This document shows, piece by piece, positions 8,949-17,765 of a stretch of DNA of 35,546 bases (position 1 is its first letter; each line of letters begins with the position of its first letter). The translations under genes and the position numbers were made by a program. The notes below the pieces were generated by a model, which saw only the letters and a list, made by a program, of their open reading frames with translations, had not been told where the DNA came from and ran no database searches. Source of the stretch: CAIZGX01 sp044349305 (GTDB lineage: Bacteria; Bacteroidota; Bacteroidia; Flavobacteriales_D; Sanyastnellaceae). The stretch covers positions 1 to 35,546 of the forward strand of contig JBIKRF010000015.1 of NCBI GenBank assembly GCA_044349305.1. The letters run 5' to 3'.

Positions 8949-9323
8949 TTATTTCTCCCAGTTTAATGCGCCTTTCTTAATGATGTAGACTAAACCTACA
9001 ACCATTAATCCCATGAAGGCGAACATTTCCCACAATCCAAACACTCCGAGCTCTCTGAAGTTCACCGCCCAAGGGTACATGAAGATTACTTCCACGTCGA
9101 ACAATACGAAGAGGATGGCAACCAAGAAATATTTGATTGAAAAAGGAGTACGCGCATTTCCAACCGATTCAATTCCGCACTCGAATGCTTCGTTCTTAAT
9201 TTTTGTTTTTCTCTTCGGACCAAGTAGGTGCGTCAGCAACATTGTGGTGACAACAAAACCAGCGGCAACGAGTGCCATGAAAACGATGGGTAGATATTCC
9301 CAAAGGTGTGATGTTTTTTCCAT
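8949..9323 (-). CDS. nuoA: NADH-quinone oxidoreductase subunit A
   Basis: This is a small membrane subunit of complex I and the first gene of the operon. It is 124 residues with three membrane helices, at about residues 12-33, 66-88 and 94-115. The conserved loop KNEAFECGIESVGNARTPFS holds the exposed cysteine at about residue 49. The helix YFLVAILFVLFDVEVIFMYPW has the family's acidic residues. The ATG at 9323 lies about 30 bases downstream of a TAACTTTG promoter element. Confidence 0.97.
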   Translation of the reverse strand: MEKTSHLWEYLPIVFMALVAAGFVVTTMLLTHLLGPKRKTKIKNEAFECGIESVGNARTPFSIKYFLVAILFVLFDVEVIFMYPWAVNFRELGVFGLWEMFAFMGLMVVGLVYIIKKGALNWEK

Positions 9324-9352
9324 TTCTTGCAGGAGCCCATTTTAGGGCGTCG

Positions 9353-9360
9353 CAAAGTTA
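9353..9360 (-). promoter_or_regulatory. -7 promoter element for the nuo operon
   Basis: Read on the minus strand the sequence is TAACTTTG, a full match to the Bacteroidota -7 consensus TAnnTTTG. It ends 29 bases before the nuoA ATG. Transcription would start about 6-7 bases downstream, giving a leader of roughly 20 bases. A TTCG lies 18 bases upstream at about the -33 position, a weak match to TTTG. Confidence 0.6.
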
Positions 9361-9418
9361 GAAGGAACAACGGATTAACGAAGTTTTTCGATGTGTTTTT
9401 TCACACGAATATTCAAAG

Positions 9419-9445
9419 TTTCAAACAAAAAGAAAGGAGGCAAGC
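9419..9445. repeat. 27-bp direct repeat, left copy (decayed terminator)
   Basis: These 27 bases are identical to 11273-11299. They contain GAAAGGAGGC, which in the right copy is the left arm of a hairpin. Here the following bases (CTCTTCTTT) no longer pair fully, so the hairpin is degenerate. The copy lies between the nuo promoter and the gene at 9496, at the left border of the two-gene surface-protein cassette. Confidence 0.85.
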
Positions 9446-9466
9446 TCTTCTTTAAAAAGTATTGGA

Positions 9467-9474
9467 TACCTTTA
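9467..9474 (+). promoter_or_regulatory. Probable -7 promoter element for the T9SS protein gene
   Basis: The sequence is TACCTTTA, matching seven of eight positions of TAnnTTTG. It ends 21 bases before the ATG at 9496. It supports that start over an ATG at 9391, which lies upstream of the box and gives an N-terminus with no signal-peptide character. The -33 region is not clear. Confidence 0.4.
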
Positions 9475-9495
9475 GCTGAGAAAAATCATTCAAGA

Positions 9496-10029
9496 ATGAG
9501 TATTAAAAAATACATTTTAAGATCGGGGCTGCTTGCAATATCTTATCTGCTTATGATGACAGTGGGTTTTGCCCAAAGCATCCATTTCAACTACACCGAT
9601 GGTACCAACAGTTCCTACAATTTGCAAGATGTTCGGAAAATTACGTTTGATGCCGATGTGATGAATTTGCATTTGTTGGATGGAAGTGTTTATGCCTGGA
9701 ATGTGAGTTCGATTGGATACTATGAATACGACGAATCTTCGGTGAATATTGAAGAATGGTTGAACCAAGCCAATGCTTGGGACGTTGCTGTTTATCCGAA
9801 TCCGACAAGTAGCCAATTGAATGTGCAATTTACCTTGCCGAAGGAAGACAAGATTCTAGTTGCATTGTACGATGTGCAAGGGAAACTTGTTTTGGAAACG
9901 AATGTCGGAAACAGCACCGCTGGTGAACACAAGGAAATGCTCGACTTAACACATTTGCCGAACGGTACATACGTATGCCGTATTTCAGGTCAAAATTATT
10001 CAATAACGAAGAAAGTCTTTAAGCAATAA
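9496..10029 (+). CDS. Secreted protein with T9SS C-terminal sorting domain
   Basis: This 177-residue protein of unknown function starts MSIKKYILRSGLLAISYLLMM with a clear signal peptide ending near VGFAQ. The middle part, residues about 25-85, has two repeats of a short pattern: a DGT or DGS-containing strand followed by (V/I)xxI(T/G)(F/Y), as in NLQDVRKITFD and NVSSIGYYEYDE. The C-terminal ~75 residues are a type A T9SS sorting domain: YPNPTSSQLNVQF, then LYDVQGKLV, then HLPNGTYVCRISG and a terminal KVFKQ. It would be exported and processed or anchored at the cell surface. It is followed 11 bases later by the FISUMP gene, so the two are probably one transcript. The start is chosen from the signal peptide and promoter position. 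Confidence 0.85.
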   Translation: MSIKKYILRSGLLAISYLLMMTVGFAQSIHFNYTDGTNSSYNLQDVRKITFDADVMNLHLLDGSVYAWNVSSIGYYEYDESSVNIEEWLNQANAWDVAVYPNPTSSQLNVQFTLPKEDKILVALYDVQGKLVLETNVGNSTAGEHKEMLDLTHLPNGTYVCRISGQNYSITKKVFKQ

Positions 10030-10040
10030 TATAGTACAAG

Positions 10041-11111
10041 ATGAAAACAAGAATTGCACTCATAGCCCTAATAATCATAGCGTCTACAGCCTTGAACGCT
10101 CAGACAATCATGAATATTCATCAGAGCAACGGAACGGTTTTACAAATCCCACTGAATACGATCGATAGCATCACCTACACCATTAACAATCCGGGTAATT
10201 TAGCGACTATTTCAACAGCTGCAGTTACATCTATCACTGGAACGACCGCTGTATCAGGAGGTATTATCTCTAACGACGGCGGTTCTCTGATCACTCAGCG
10301 GGGAGTTTGCTACAGTACAACCCCGACACCAACGACTGCAAACACCACTGTGATTAGCGGAGGCGGCACCGGAAGTTTTATTTGCAACCTAACGGGTTTA
10401 ATTCCCAACTCAACTTATTATGTCCGGGCTTATGCCATCAATAGTGCTGGAACGGCTTATGGTAATGCACTCAGTCTTACAACAATTTCTGGTGGAGGAG
10501 GTATTAGCAATCCTGGAGCAGGAGTCACTTTTGATGGATATACCTATCCCTCAATTGTTCTCGGCAACGGCCAAGAATGGATGGCGGAGAATTTGAGAAC
10601 AACGGTATACGCCAACGGCGATCCTATACCTAACGTTACAGGTTACACTGAATGGATAAATTTAACCACAGGAGCATGGTCACATTACAACAACGATAGT
10701 CAATATGAATATCCTTTTGGAAAACTTTATAATTTTTATTCTGTATCAGATCCTCGTAACGTATGTCCCGCAGGTTGGCATGTTCCATCGGATGATGAAT
10801 TCACTCTTCTGACAGATTATTTAGGGGGGTATTTTGCTGCAGGTGCTAAAATGAAAAGCATTGGCGTGTTATACTGGAATAGTCCCAATATGTATGCAAC
10901 CAACGAAAGCGGTTTCTCGGGTTTGCCGGGGGGAGAAAGTGGGGGTTCTTCGTCATTCGCGAATTTTGGAAGTAATGGCAAATGGTGGAGTTCTTCGGTG
11001 AGTGGAACAATTTCAGCTTATAGCCGCGGATTGAGTTTCGATAATGGCGAAGCCGTTATAGTTATTATAGGTAGGAGATATGGTTTGTCTGTGCGCTGTG
11101 TGAAGGATTAA
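10041..11111 (+). CDS. Secreted protein with FISUMP (Fibrobacter succinogenes major paralogous) domain
   Basis: This is a 356-residue protein. A signal peptide ends near TALNAQ. Residues about 23-50 (IHQSNGTVLQIPLNTIDSITY) repeat the short strand pattern seen in the gene before it. A fibronectin-III-like module follows at about 55-148, with VSGGIISNDGGSLITQRGVCY and LIPNSTYYVRAYAINSAGTAYG. The C-terminal half, about 160-356, is FISUMP-like: GQEWMAENLRTTVYANGDPI, NVCPAGWHVPSDDEFTLLTDYL, KWWSSS and a final YGLSVRCVKD. No T9SS C-terminal signal is visible, so it may be a lipid-free secreted or surface-attached protein. Its biochemical role is unknown. It sits in the repeat-bracketed cassette. 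Confidence 0.85.
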   Translation: MKTRIALIALIIIASTALNAQTIMNIHQSNGTVLQIPLNTIDSITYTINNPGNLATISTAAVTSITGTTAVSGGIISNDGGSLITQRGVCYSTTPTPTTANTTVISGGGTGSFICNLTGLIPNSTYYVRAYAINSAGTAYGNALSLTTISGGGGISNPGAGVTFDGYTYPSIVLGNGQEWMAENLRTTVYANGDPIPNVTGYTEWINLTTGAWSHYNNDSQYEYPFGKLYNFYSVSDPRNVCPAGWHVPSDDEFTLLTDYLGGYFAAGAKMKSIGVLYWNSPNMYATNESGFSGLPGGESGGSSSFANFGSNGKWWSSSVSGTISAYSRGLSFDNGEAVIVIIGRRYGLSVRCVKD

Positions 11112-11272
11112 TTTATTGGCATCTCCGGAATATTCTGAATTTTTTATCCGAATTACTCGCCATTATCTAAGAAAGCAATAATTAAAAATCAATAACGATT
11201 GAAGGATTAAAGTGTAATGTAAATTTCCTGTTTGTAGCGACCATACACTGATAACAGTTTTAAGAACGAAAA

Positions 11273-11299
11273 TTTCAAACAAAAAGAAAGGAGGCAAGC
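11273..11299. repeat. 27-bp direct repeat, right copy
   Basis: This is identical to 9419-9445. Here the repeat forms one arm and flank of the intact terminator at 11281-11307 downstream of odhB. Together the two copies bracket the two secreted-protein genes, with 1,827 bases between them. Confidence 0.85.
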
Positions 11300-11307
11300 C
11301 TCCTTTC
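11281..11307 (-). terminator. Rho-independent terminator of sucA-odhB
   Basis: On the minus strand a perfect 10-bp stem (GAAAGGAGGC / GCCTCCTTTC, two-base loop) is followed by five U residues. It begins about 30 bases after the odhB stop. In the plus direction it could also stop transcription from the cassette, but the U tract there is poor. Confidence 0.85.
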
Positions 11308-11336
11308 AAATAGTATTTTAAAATCGTTCTAAGTAA

Positions 11337-12584
11337 TTACAGTCCCAAGAGCACTTCTTCAGCGGTTTTTCCACCGAACAACATGCGCTCCGGATTCTCT
11401 AACATTTCTTTCACTTTCACCAAGAAACCAACGCTTTCTCTTCCGTCGATAATGCGGTGATCGTAGCTTAATGCGATGTACATGATTGGACGAATAACCA
11501 CTTGTCCGTTTTCAGCGATTGGGCGCTCAACAATGTTGTGCATGCCTAGAATAGCGCTTTGCGGAGGGTTAATGATTGGAGTAGAAAGCATAGATCCGAA
11601 TACACCACCGTTCGTAATGGTGAAGGTTCCACCTGTCATATCGTCAACGGTAATTTTTCCTTCGCGCGCCTTTTTCGCCAATCCACCAATACCTTTTTCA
11701 ATGTCGGCAAGTGAAAGCATTTCAGCGTTACGAACGATAGGAACCATCAATCCTTTCGGAGTTGATACTGCAATTCCTACATCGCAAAAATCGTTGTAAA
11801 CAATGTCGGTTCCGTCTATGCGCGCATTCACAGCAGGGAACTGGTGAAGCGCCTCACAAACAGCTTTGGTGAATAAGCTCATGAAGCCTAGACCAACACC
11901 GTGTTTCTCTTTGAATAATTCTTTGTACTTCGCACGAAGATCCATTGCAGGCTTCATGTTCACCTCGTTGAAGGTGGTGAGCATGGCAGTGTTGTTCTTC
12001 ACAGAAACCAAACGTTCGGCTACTTTCTTGCGAAGCATGGTCATCTTTTCGCGACGCTCGGTTCTTTCTCCTGTTCTTGCAGGAACAGCAGAAGTGTCGA
12101 ATCCGGCAGCCATAGCAGCTGCTACGTCGCTTTTCAGAATTCTTCCGCCAGGACCTGTTCCGCTCACTTGCGCAGCAGTAACATTGTTTTCTGCCATCAT
12201 CTTCGCAGCAGCAGGAGCCGCGTGGCCAGCTGCATAACTAGCCGCAGGCCCCGGAGATGGTGCCGCAGCTGGCGCAGGTGTTGGCGCTGCAACCGGTGCC
12301 GCTTCCGCTTTCGGAGCCGCTGCTACAGCAGGCGCATTGCCTTGCTTCGAAGTGTCTATTGTTGCAGCCGTTGCTCCTACAGCAACCGTATCGCCCGCCT
12401 CAGCAAGAATGGTAATTTCTCCTGATGCTTCAGCAGTCATTTCCAATGTCGCTTTGTCGGAATCAATTTCCGCAATCACTTGTCCGTTCTGAACGAAGTC
12501 GCCCGATTTTACAACCCAGTTGGCAATTTGAACTTCGCTAATACTCTCGCCTGGAGAAGGAACTTTAATTTCAATTACTGACAT
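11337..12584 (-). CDS. odhB: Dihydrolipoyllysine-residue succinyltransferase, E2 of 2-oxoglutarate dehydrogenase
   Basis: This enzyme transfers the succinyl group from lipoate to CoA in the citric-acid cycle (also called sucB). It is 415 residues. The N-terminal lipoyl domain carries the lipoylated Lys44 in EIDSDKATLEM. An Ala/Pro-rich linker spans about 83-118. A peripheral subunit-binding domain follows at about 120-157 (AAKMMAENNVTAAQVSGTGP). The catalytic domain ends with the HxxxDG active site at His376-Gly381 (SYDHRIIDGRES). It starts 11 bases after the sucA stop, so E1 and E2 are co-transcribed. No E3 gene is in the window. Confidence 0.97.
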   Translation of the reverse strand: MSVIEIKVPSPGESISEVQIANWVVKSGDFVQNGQVIAEIDSDKATLEMTAEASGEITILAEAGDTVAVGATAATIDTSKQGNAPAVAAAPKAEAAPVAAPTPAPAAAPSPGPAASYAAGHAAPAAAKMMAENNVTAAQVSGTGPGGRILKSDVAAAMAAGFDTSAVPARTGERTERREKMTMLRKKVAERLVSVKNNTAMLTTFNEVNMKPAMDLRAKYKELFKEKHGVGLGFMSLFTKAVCEALHQFPAVNARIDGTDIVYNDFCDVGIAVSTPKGLMVPIVRNAEMLSLADIEKGIGGLAKKAREGKITVDDMTGGTFTITNGGVFGSMLSTPIINPPQSAILGMHNIVERPIAENGQVVIRPIMYIALSYDHRIIDGRESVGFLVKVKEMLENPERMLFGGKTAEEVLLGL

Positions 12585-12595
12585 ACTTATTTTTT

Positions 12596-15337
12596 TTAGG
12601 CTTTAGAAACCTTATCAAACAATGTGGTTATCATCTTATTCATTCGCATCTCATGCACTCGCGGAGAACCGGTTGCAGGAGAAGCGGACGCTGGCAAACT
12701 TACGACGTCTAAGTTTAAGTCACGCAATGCACGCATCATGTAGCTCCAAGCTCCCATGTTTTCAGGTTCTTCCTGACACCATACCAACTGTGCTTTCTTG
12801 CCGTATTTACCAAGCAATTCACGAATTTGCTTTTCAGGAAGCGGATAAAGCTGCTCAATACGCACCAACGAAATCTCGTCGGTAAGTCCGCGCTTCTCTT
12901 TTTCTTCCAACAATTCGTAATATACTTTTCCAGTACACAAAGCAACCACTTTGGTTTGCTTGCGCGCTTTAATGTTATCGTCGATTACCTCGCGGAATCC
13001 ACCTTTCGCCAAGTCTTCAATCTTCGAAACGGCTTTCGGGTAGCGCAATAATTTTTTCGGAGTGAACACAACCAATGGCTTGCGGTACTCGGTCTTCACT
13101 TGTCTGCGAAGCAAGTGGAACATGTTCGAAGGAACGGTACAGTTCGCAACTTGGATGTTCAGCTCAGCAGCCAATTGAAGGAAACGCTCCATGCGACCCG
13201 AACTGTGCTCTGATCCTTGTCCTTCAAATCCGTGCGGAAGAAGAATCGTGATTCCATTCATCGTGCGCCATTTGTCTTCAGCGGCTGCAATGAATTGGTC
13301 GAACATAATCTGTGCGCCGTTATTGAAGTCACCGAATTGCGCTTCCCAAATGGTTAATCCTTGCGGAGTTCCGAAGGCATAACCGTAATCGAATCCAAGA
13401 ACGCCATACTCACTCAACAAACTGTTGTAGATGGAAAGCTTCGCTTGTTTCGCGCTGATTTCATTCAACGGAACAATGCGCTTCTCTTCATCTTCGTCTG
13501 TTTTCACAACAGCGTGTCTGTGCGAGAATGTTCCGCGCTCAACGTCTTGTCCTGAAATACGAATCGGATGTCCTTCTTCCAACAAAGTGGCGTATGCCAA
13601 CAATTCTCCAAGCGCCCAGTCCAATGCGTTATTGTCTAACATGGTTCTGCGGTCTTCGAAAACTTTTTCAATTTTGCGGAAGAATTTTTCTCCTGCTGGA
13701 AGTGTGGAAATCTTCATTCCCAATTCCAATAATTTCTTTTTTGCTACTGCCGTTTCAATGCTTTGCTCGAAATCTTTTTCTGAAGCAACGCGAATGTCTT
13801 TCCACGTTTCTTCCAAGAAGTGCTTTACATAAGCTTGCTTCACACCGCGCGACTTGTCGTATTGCTCATCTAAATGGGCTTCGAAGTTCGTCTTCGCTGC
13901 GTTAACTTCTTCTTGTGTAAGGACGCCTTCACCCATTAATTTGTTCGCGTATAAATCGCGAAGGCTTAAGTGTGAGGCAATGGCTTTGTATAAACTTGGT
14001 TGCGTGAACTTCGGCTCGTCGCCTTCGTTGTGTCCGTATTTGCGGTATCCCAAAAGGTCTACAAATACATCCATGTTGAATGCCATGCGGTAATCGAAGG
14101 CAATCTTCATGGTTTGAATTACGGCTTCAACATCGTCTGCGTTCACGTGGAATACAGGGCACAACGTGGTTTTCGCAACGTCGGTGCAGTATGTTGAAGA
14201 TCTTCCGTCTAAATAATTCGTGGTGAAACCAACTTGGTTGTTCGTTACAATGTGAACAGTACCACCTACGCGGTAACCGTCTAATTGCGCCATTTGAACC
14301 ACTTCATAAACGATTCCTTGTCCAGCGATTGCTGCGTCTCCGTGAATGAGCACGGGAACAATTTTGTTTTCTGAATTTAAGTAATGATCAATTTTCGCGC
14401 GAGTTAATCCAGCAACCACAGGATTCACCGCTTCCAAGTGTGATGGGTTAGGGCAGAGGGTAAGATGAACGTTGTTGCCGTTCGGAGTCACGCGGTCGAT
14501 GGAATAACCGAAGTGGTACTTCACGTCGCCATCGAATACGCCTTCATCGTCGAAGGCTACACCATCGAACTCTGCAAAAATTTCTTCTTGCGGTTTGCCC
14601 ATGATGTTGGTCAACACATTCAAACGGCCACGGTGAGCCATTCCAATTACAAATTCAGCAACGCCTTTGTCGGCCCCGTCTCTAACCATATAGTCCATTG
14701 CCGGAACCACAGCTTCACATCCTTCAACACTGAAACGCTTTTGTCCAACAAACTTGCGCTGAATGTATTGCTCGAAGGTGGTTGCTTTGTTCACCATGTC
14801 GAAGATTTGTTTCTTCTCTTCAGATGTGAAGGGAGTCTTCTTCACCGCTTCAAGGCGAGAGCGCAACCATTGAATTTTTTCAGGGTCGCGAATGTACATG
14901 TACTCTGCGCCAATGCTTTCACAGTAGCAAGATTGTAAATGCGCAATGATGTCTTTCAATTTAACATCGCCCAATCCCACTTCAACACCAGCATGAAATA
15001 CAGATTCTAGATCTGCTTTCGTAAGACCGAAGTTTTCGATGCTCAAGTCAGGAGAATACTTCCTACGCTCGCGAACCGGATTGGTATGGGTGAATAAATG
15101 CCCGCGTTGACGGTATGCATTAATGAGGTTGATTACCTTGAATTCCTTGTGCATGCCATCGTCGCCGATAGATGCGGTGTCTCTTGAGAGAACAGGAAAA
15201 GAGGAGTGTTGAAATTCGAATCCTTCGAAAAAACGTCTCCAAGAAATATCTAGAGATGAGGGATCTTGCTGGTATTGGTTATACAGCGCTTCAATCGTGT
15301 TCACATCGGCATTGCCGAGATAAGAATTATCGTCCAT
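12596..15337 (-). CDS. sucA: 2-oxoglutarate dehydrogenase E1 component
   Basis: This thiamine-diphosphate enzyme decarboxylates 2-oxoglutarate and succinylates the E2 lipoyl group. With the ATG at 15337 (MDDNSYLGNADVNTIEALYN) it is 913 residues. Visible landmarks include ALYNQYQQDPSSLDISWRRFF at the N-terminus, GMAHRGRLNVLTNIMGKP, NPSHLEAVNPVVAG, the ThDP motif GDAAIAGQGIVYE, HVNADDVEAV, and GQGSEHSSGRMERFLQLA in the C-terminal half. A longer reading with a TTG at 15364 is possible, but that TTG is the last three bases of the promoter -7 box, so it cannot be in the transcript. odhB follows directly. Confidence 0.97.
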   Translation of the reverse strand: MDDNSYLGNADVNTIEALYNQYQQDPSSLDISWRRFFEGFEFQHSSFPVLSRDTASIGDDGMHKEFKVINLINAYRQRGHLFTHTNPVRERRKYSPDLSIENFGLTKADLESVFHAGVEVGLGDVKLKDIIAHLQSCYCESIGAEYMYIRDPEKIQWLRSRLEAVKKTPFTSEEKKQIFDMVNKATTFEQYIQRKFVGQKRFSVEGCEAVVPAMDYMVRDGADKGVAEFVIGMAHRGRLNVLTNIMGKPQEEIFAEFDGVAFDDEGVFDGDVKYHFGYSIDRVTPNGNNVHLTLCPNPSHLEAVNPVVAGLTRAKIDHYLNSENKIVPVLIHGDAAIAGQGIVYEVVQMAQLDGYRVGGTVHIVTNNQVGFTTNYLDGRSSTYCTDVAKTTLCPVFHVNADDVEAVIQTMKIAFDYRMAFNMDVFVDLLGYRKYGHNEGDEPKFTQPSLYKAIASHLSLRDLYANKLMGEGVLTQEEVNAAKTNFEAHLDEQYDKSRGVKQAYVKHFLEETWKDIRVASEKDFEQSIETAVAKKKLLELGMKISTLPAGEKFFRKIEKVFEDRRTMLDNNALDWALGELLAYATLLEEGHPIRISGQDVERGTFSHRHAVVKTDEDEEKRIVPLNEISAKQAKLSIYNSLLSEYGVLGFDYGYAFGTPQGLTIWEAQFGDFNNGAQIMFDQFIAAAEDKWRTMNGITILLPHGFEGQGSEHSSGRMERFLQLAAELNIQVANCTVPSNMFHLLRRQVKTEYRKPLVVFTPKKLLRYPKAVSKIEDLAKGGFREVIDDNIKARKQTKVVALCTGKVYYELLEEKEKRGLTDEISLVRIEQLYPLPEKQIRELLGKYGKKAQLVWCQEEPENMGAWSYMMRALRDLNLDVVSLPASASPATGSPRVHEMRMNKMITTLFDKVSKA

Positions 15338-15361
15338 CGCTTTCGTTTGAAAATACGGCCT

Positions 15362-15369
15362 CAAAGATA
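15362..15369 (-). promoter_or_regulatory. -7 promoter element for sucA-odhB
   Basis: On the minus strand the sequence is TATCTTTG, a full match to TAnnTTTG, ending 24 bases before the sucA ATG at 15337. It lies in the 55-base gap after purC, so sucA has its own promoter. The -33 region has a T-rich tract but no clear TTTG. Confidence 0.6.
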
Positions 15370-15424
15370 GGTATTTCTTCTAAAAACGACTTTTCTATTT
15401 CAGTAAGATATGAACTGAAATAAA

Positions 15425-16375
15425 TCAGGGTTGAAGGGTGCGCAATGCCCTGATAATATTGCCTTCTAGACGGTTTTCGACGTTCGAATAATCTTGCTTT
15501 ATGAACGATTCGCCGGTTACTCTTTCGAAAAGCTCGATGTAGCGGTTGCTGATTTCTTCCAGCCAAGAATCTGACATTACAGGTACTTCCTGACTCTCTT
15601 TGCCCATGAAGCCTTCGCTAATTAACCATTCACGAACGAATTCTTTTGAAAGCTGACGTTGTTTTTCGCCAGCAGCCTGACGCTCGGCGTATCCTTCAGC
15701 ATAAAAATAACGAGAAGAGTCGGGTGTATGAATTTCATCCATGAGAACAACTTCACCTTCGTGCTTCCCAAATTCATACTTCGTATCAACGAGAATTAAT
15801 CCGCGTTTCAACGCCAATTCAGTTCCGCGCTCATAAAGGGCATGGGTGTATTTTTCAAGAACGGCGTAGTCTTCAGCAGATACGATTCCTTGGGCTATAA
15901 TTTCTTCGCGACTAATGTCTTCGTCGTGACCTTCAGAAGCTTTTGTAGTAGGAGTAATGATGGGTGAAGGAAGCTTGTCGTGTTCTTTCAATCCTGCCGG
16001 AAGTGAAACACCACACAATGTGCGAAGCCCGCTGCTGTAGGTTCTCCAAGCATGTCCGGTTAAATACCCACGAATAACCATTTCCACCGCGAAAGGTTCG
16101 CAGCGTTTTCCAATGGTCACGTTCGGATCAGGAGAAGCTAATTTCCAGTTTGGAACCACGTCGGCTGTTTCATTCAACATGCGTTCTGCAATCTGATTCA
16201 AGACCTGTCCTTTGAACGGAATGGCGCGTGGCAAAACCACATCGAATGCAGAGATTCGGTCAGAAGCTATCATGACCAATAGGTCAGATCCAATGCTGTA
16301 AACATCGCGAACCTTTCCTTTGTAAAAGTTGGTTTGGTCTGGAAAAGTGAATTGAGTACCCGAGATTGCTTCCAT
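15425..16375 (-). CDS. purC: Phosphoribosylaminoimidazole-succinocarboxamide synthase
   Basis: This is SAICAR synthase of purine biosynthesis; it joins CAIR and aspartate using ATP. It is 316 residues, the longer form without fusion partners. Motifs visible are KGKVRDVYSIGSDLLVMIASDR at the ATP site (KVRDVY ... SDRISAFDV), EMVIRGYLTGHAW, TPTTKASEGHDEDIS, LILVDTKYEFG and VVLMDEIHTPDSSRY, all hallmark blocks. The ATG overlaps the ffh stop by one base (TAATG), so it is translated after ffh from the same message. Confidence 0.97.
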   Translation of the reverse strand: MEAISGTQFTFPDQTNFYKGKVRDVYSIGSDLLVMIASDRISAFDVVLPRAIPFKGQVLNQIAERMLNETADVVPNWKLASPDPNVTIGKRCEPFAVEMVIRGYLTGHAWRTYSSGLRTLCGVSLPAGLKEHDKLPSPIITPTTKASEGHDEDISREEIIAQGIVSAEDYAVLEKYTHALYERGTELALKRGLILVDTKYEFGKHEGEVVLMDEIHTPDSSRYFYAEGYAERQAAGEKQRQLSKEFVREWLISEGFMGKESQEVPVMSDSWLEEISNRYIELFERVTGESFIKQDYSNVENRLEGNIIRALRTLQP

Positions 16376-17715
16376 TATCTTTTCATTCCTTTCATTTGAT
16401 TCGCTTGCTTCATCATGGCGGCCATTTGACTTTTGTTCGTGAACATCTTCATCATTTGGCGCGTCTGATCGAACTGCTTCATCAATTTGTTCACCTCTTC
16501 AAGCGGACGGCCGCAACCTTTTGCAATACGCGCTTTGCGCGAAGGGTTAATCATGCTTGGGTTCGAGCGTTCGGCTGGAGTCATGCTGTGAATAATGGCT
16601 TCCACATATTTGAAAGCGTCATCGTTCACATCAACGTTTTTCAACTGACCCATTCCAGGAAGCATACCCATAAGGTCTTTCATGCTTCCCATTTTTTTAA
16701 TCTGTCCTATTTGTTCAAGGAAGTCATTGAAATCGAATTGGTCTTTCTTAATTCTCTTTTCAAGACGCTTCGCTTGTTCTTCGTCGAATTGCTCTTGCGC
16801 TCTTTCAACCAAGGAAACAACGTCACCCATTCCAAGAATACGGCTGGCCATACGCTCGGGATAGAACACGTCGAGCGCATCCATTTTCTCTCCAGTACCG
16901 ACAAACTTGATGGGTTTGTTAACTTCACTCTTAATACTTAATGCAGCTCCACCGCGGGTGTCACCGTCTAATTTGGTCAAAACAACCCCGTCGAAATTTA
17001 GACGGTCATGGAACGCCTTCGCTGTATTGACAGCATCTTGTCCTGTCATGGCATCTACCACGAATAACGTCTCTGTCGGTTGAAGGGCTTCCTTCACCGC
17101 AGCGATTTCAGTCATCATCTGTTCGTCTACAGCCAAGCGGCCGGCAGTATCGACAATGACCACGTTGTAACCGTTTTGCTTTGCGAAGGCTAACGCGTTT
17201 TTGGCGATTGAAACGGCATCTTTATTTTCAGGCTCGCTGTAGACCTTAACACCAATGCTATCTCCAACAACATGCAATTGGTTAATCGCAGCCGGACGAT
17301 AAATATCACAAGCCACCAAAAGTGGATTCTTTCCTTTCTTCGTTTTTAGATGATTCGCAAGCTTTCCGGAGAATGTTGTTTTACCCGAACCTTGCAAACC
17401 GCTCATTAAGATAATACCCGGATTGCCTTGGAAATTCAATTCGCTATGTTCGCCGCCCATGAGTTCTTTCAACTCGTCTTGGGTAATCTTCACCAACAAT
17501 TGACCCGGGCTAACAGCGGTCAATACTTTTTGTCCGAGCGCCTTTTCTTTCACGCGGTCTGCAAACTCTTTTGCAGTCTTGTAGCTAACGTCGGAATCTA
17601 AAAGTGCGCGACGCACTTCCTTCAATGTTTCAGAAACGTTTACTTCTGTAATTTGGCCGTGTCCTTTTAAGACTTTCAGGGCTCTTTCTAACTTATCGGA
17701 TAAATTTTCAAACAT
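16375..17715 (-). CDS. ffh: Signal recognition particle GTPase Ffh
   Basis: This is the protein subunit of the SRP, which delivers nascent membrane proteins to FtsY. It is 446 residues from the ATG at 17715 (MFENLSDKLERALKVLKG). The N domain is about 1-90. The G domain has the P-loop GLQGSGKTT at 106-114, DTAGR at 189-193 and TKLDGDTRGGAAL. The methionine-rich M domain, about 300-446, contains SMTPAERSNPSMINPSRKAR, the RNA-binding signature. An upstream TTG at 17739 would add eight residues, but it is the end of the -7 box, so it is rejected. purC overlaps its stop. Confidence 0.97.
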   Translation of the reverse strand: MFENLSDKLERALKVLKGHGQITEVNVSETLKEVRRALLDSDVSYKTAKEFADRVKEKALGQKVLTAVSPGQLLVKITQDELKELMGGEHSELNFQGNPGIILMSGLQGSGKTTFSGKLANHLKTKKGKNPLLVACDIYRPAAINQLHVVGDSIGVKVYSEPENKDAVSIAKNALAFAKQNGYNVVIVDTAGRLAVDEQMMTEIAAVKEALQPTETLFVVDAMTGQDAVNTAKAFHDRLNFDGVVLTKLDGDTRGGAALSIKSEVNKPIKFVGTGEKMDALDVFYPERMASRILGMGDVVSLVERAQEQFDEEQAKRLEKRIKKDQFDFNDFLEQIGQIKKMGSMKDLMGMLPGMGQLKNVDVNDDAFKYVEAIIHSMTPAERSNPSMINPSRKARIAKGCGRPLEEVNKLMKQFDQTRQMMKMFTNKSQMAAMMKQANQMKGMKR

Positions 17716-17736
17716 GGTATTCTGCGAATGAGGTTG

Positions 17737-17744
17737 CAAAGTTA
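17737..17744 (-). promoter_or_regulatory. -7 promoter element for ffh-purC
   Basis: On the minus strand the sequence is TAACTTTG, a full match to TAnnTTTG, ending 21 bases before the ffh ATG. It faces away from the plus-strand box at 17766-17773, with only 21 bases between them. No clear -33 TTTG is seen. Confidence 0.55.
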
Positions 17745-17765
17745 ATCTTAAAGTTCTGTCGCACT

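Noticed and set aside
9391..9495. Longer start for the T9SS protein gene at 9391
   Set aside because: The extension lies upstream of a probable -7 box and overlaps the 27-bp repeat; the signal peptide starts at 9496.
12622..15423. Plus-strand open frames opposite sucA
   Set aside because: sucA is unambiguous on the minus strand; the opposite frames are by-products of its codon pattern.
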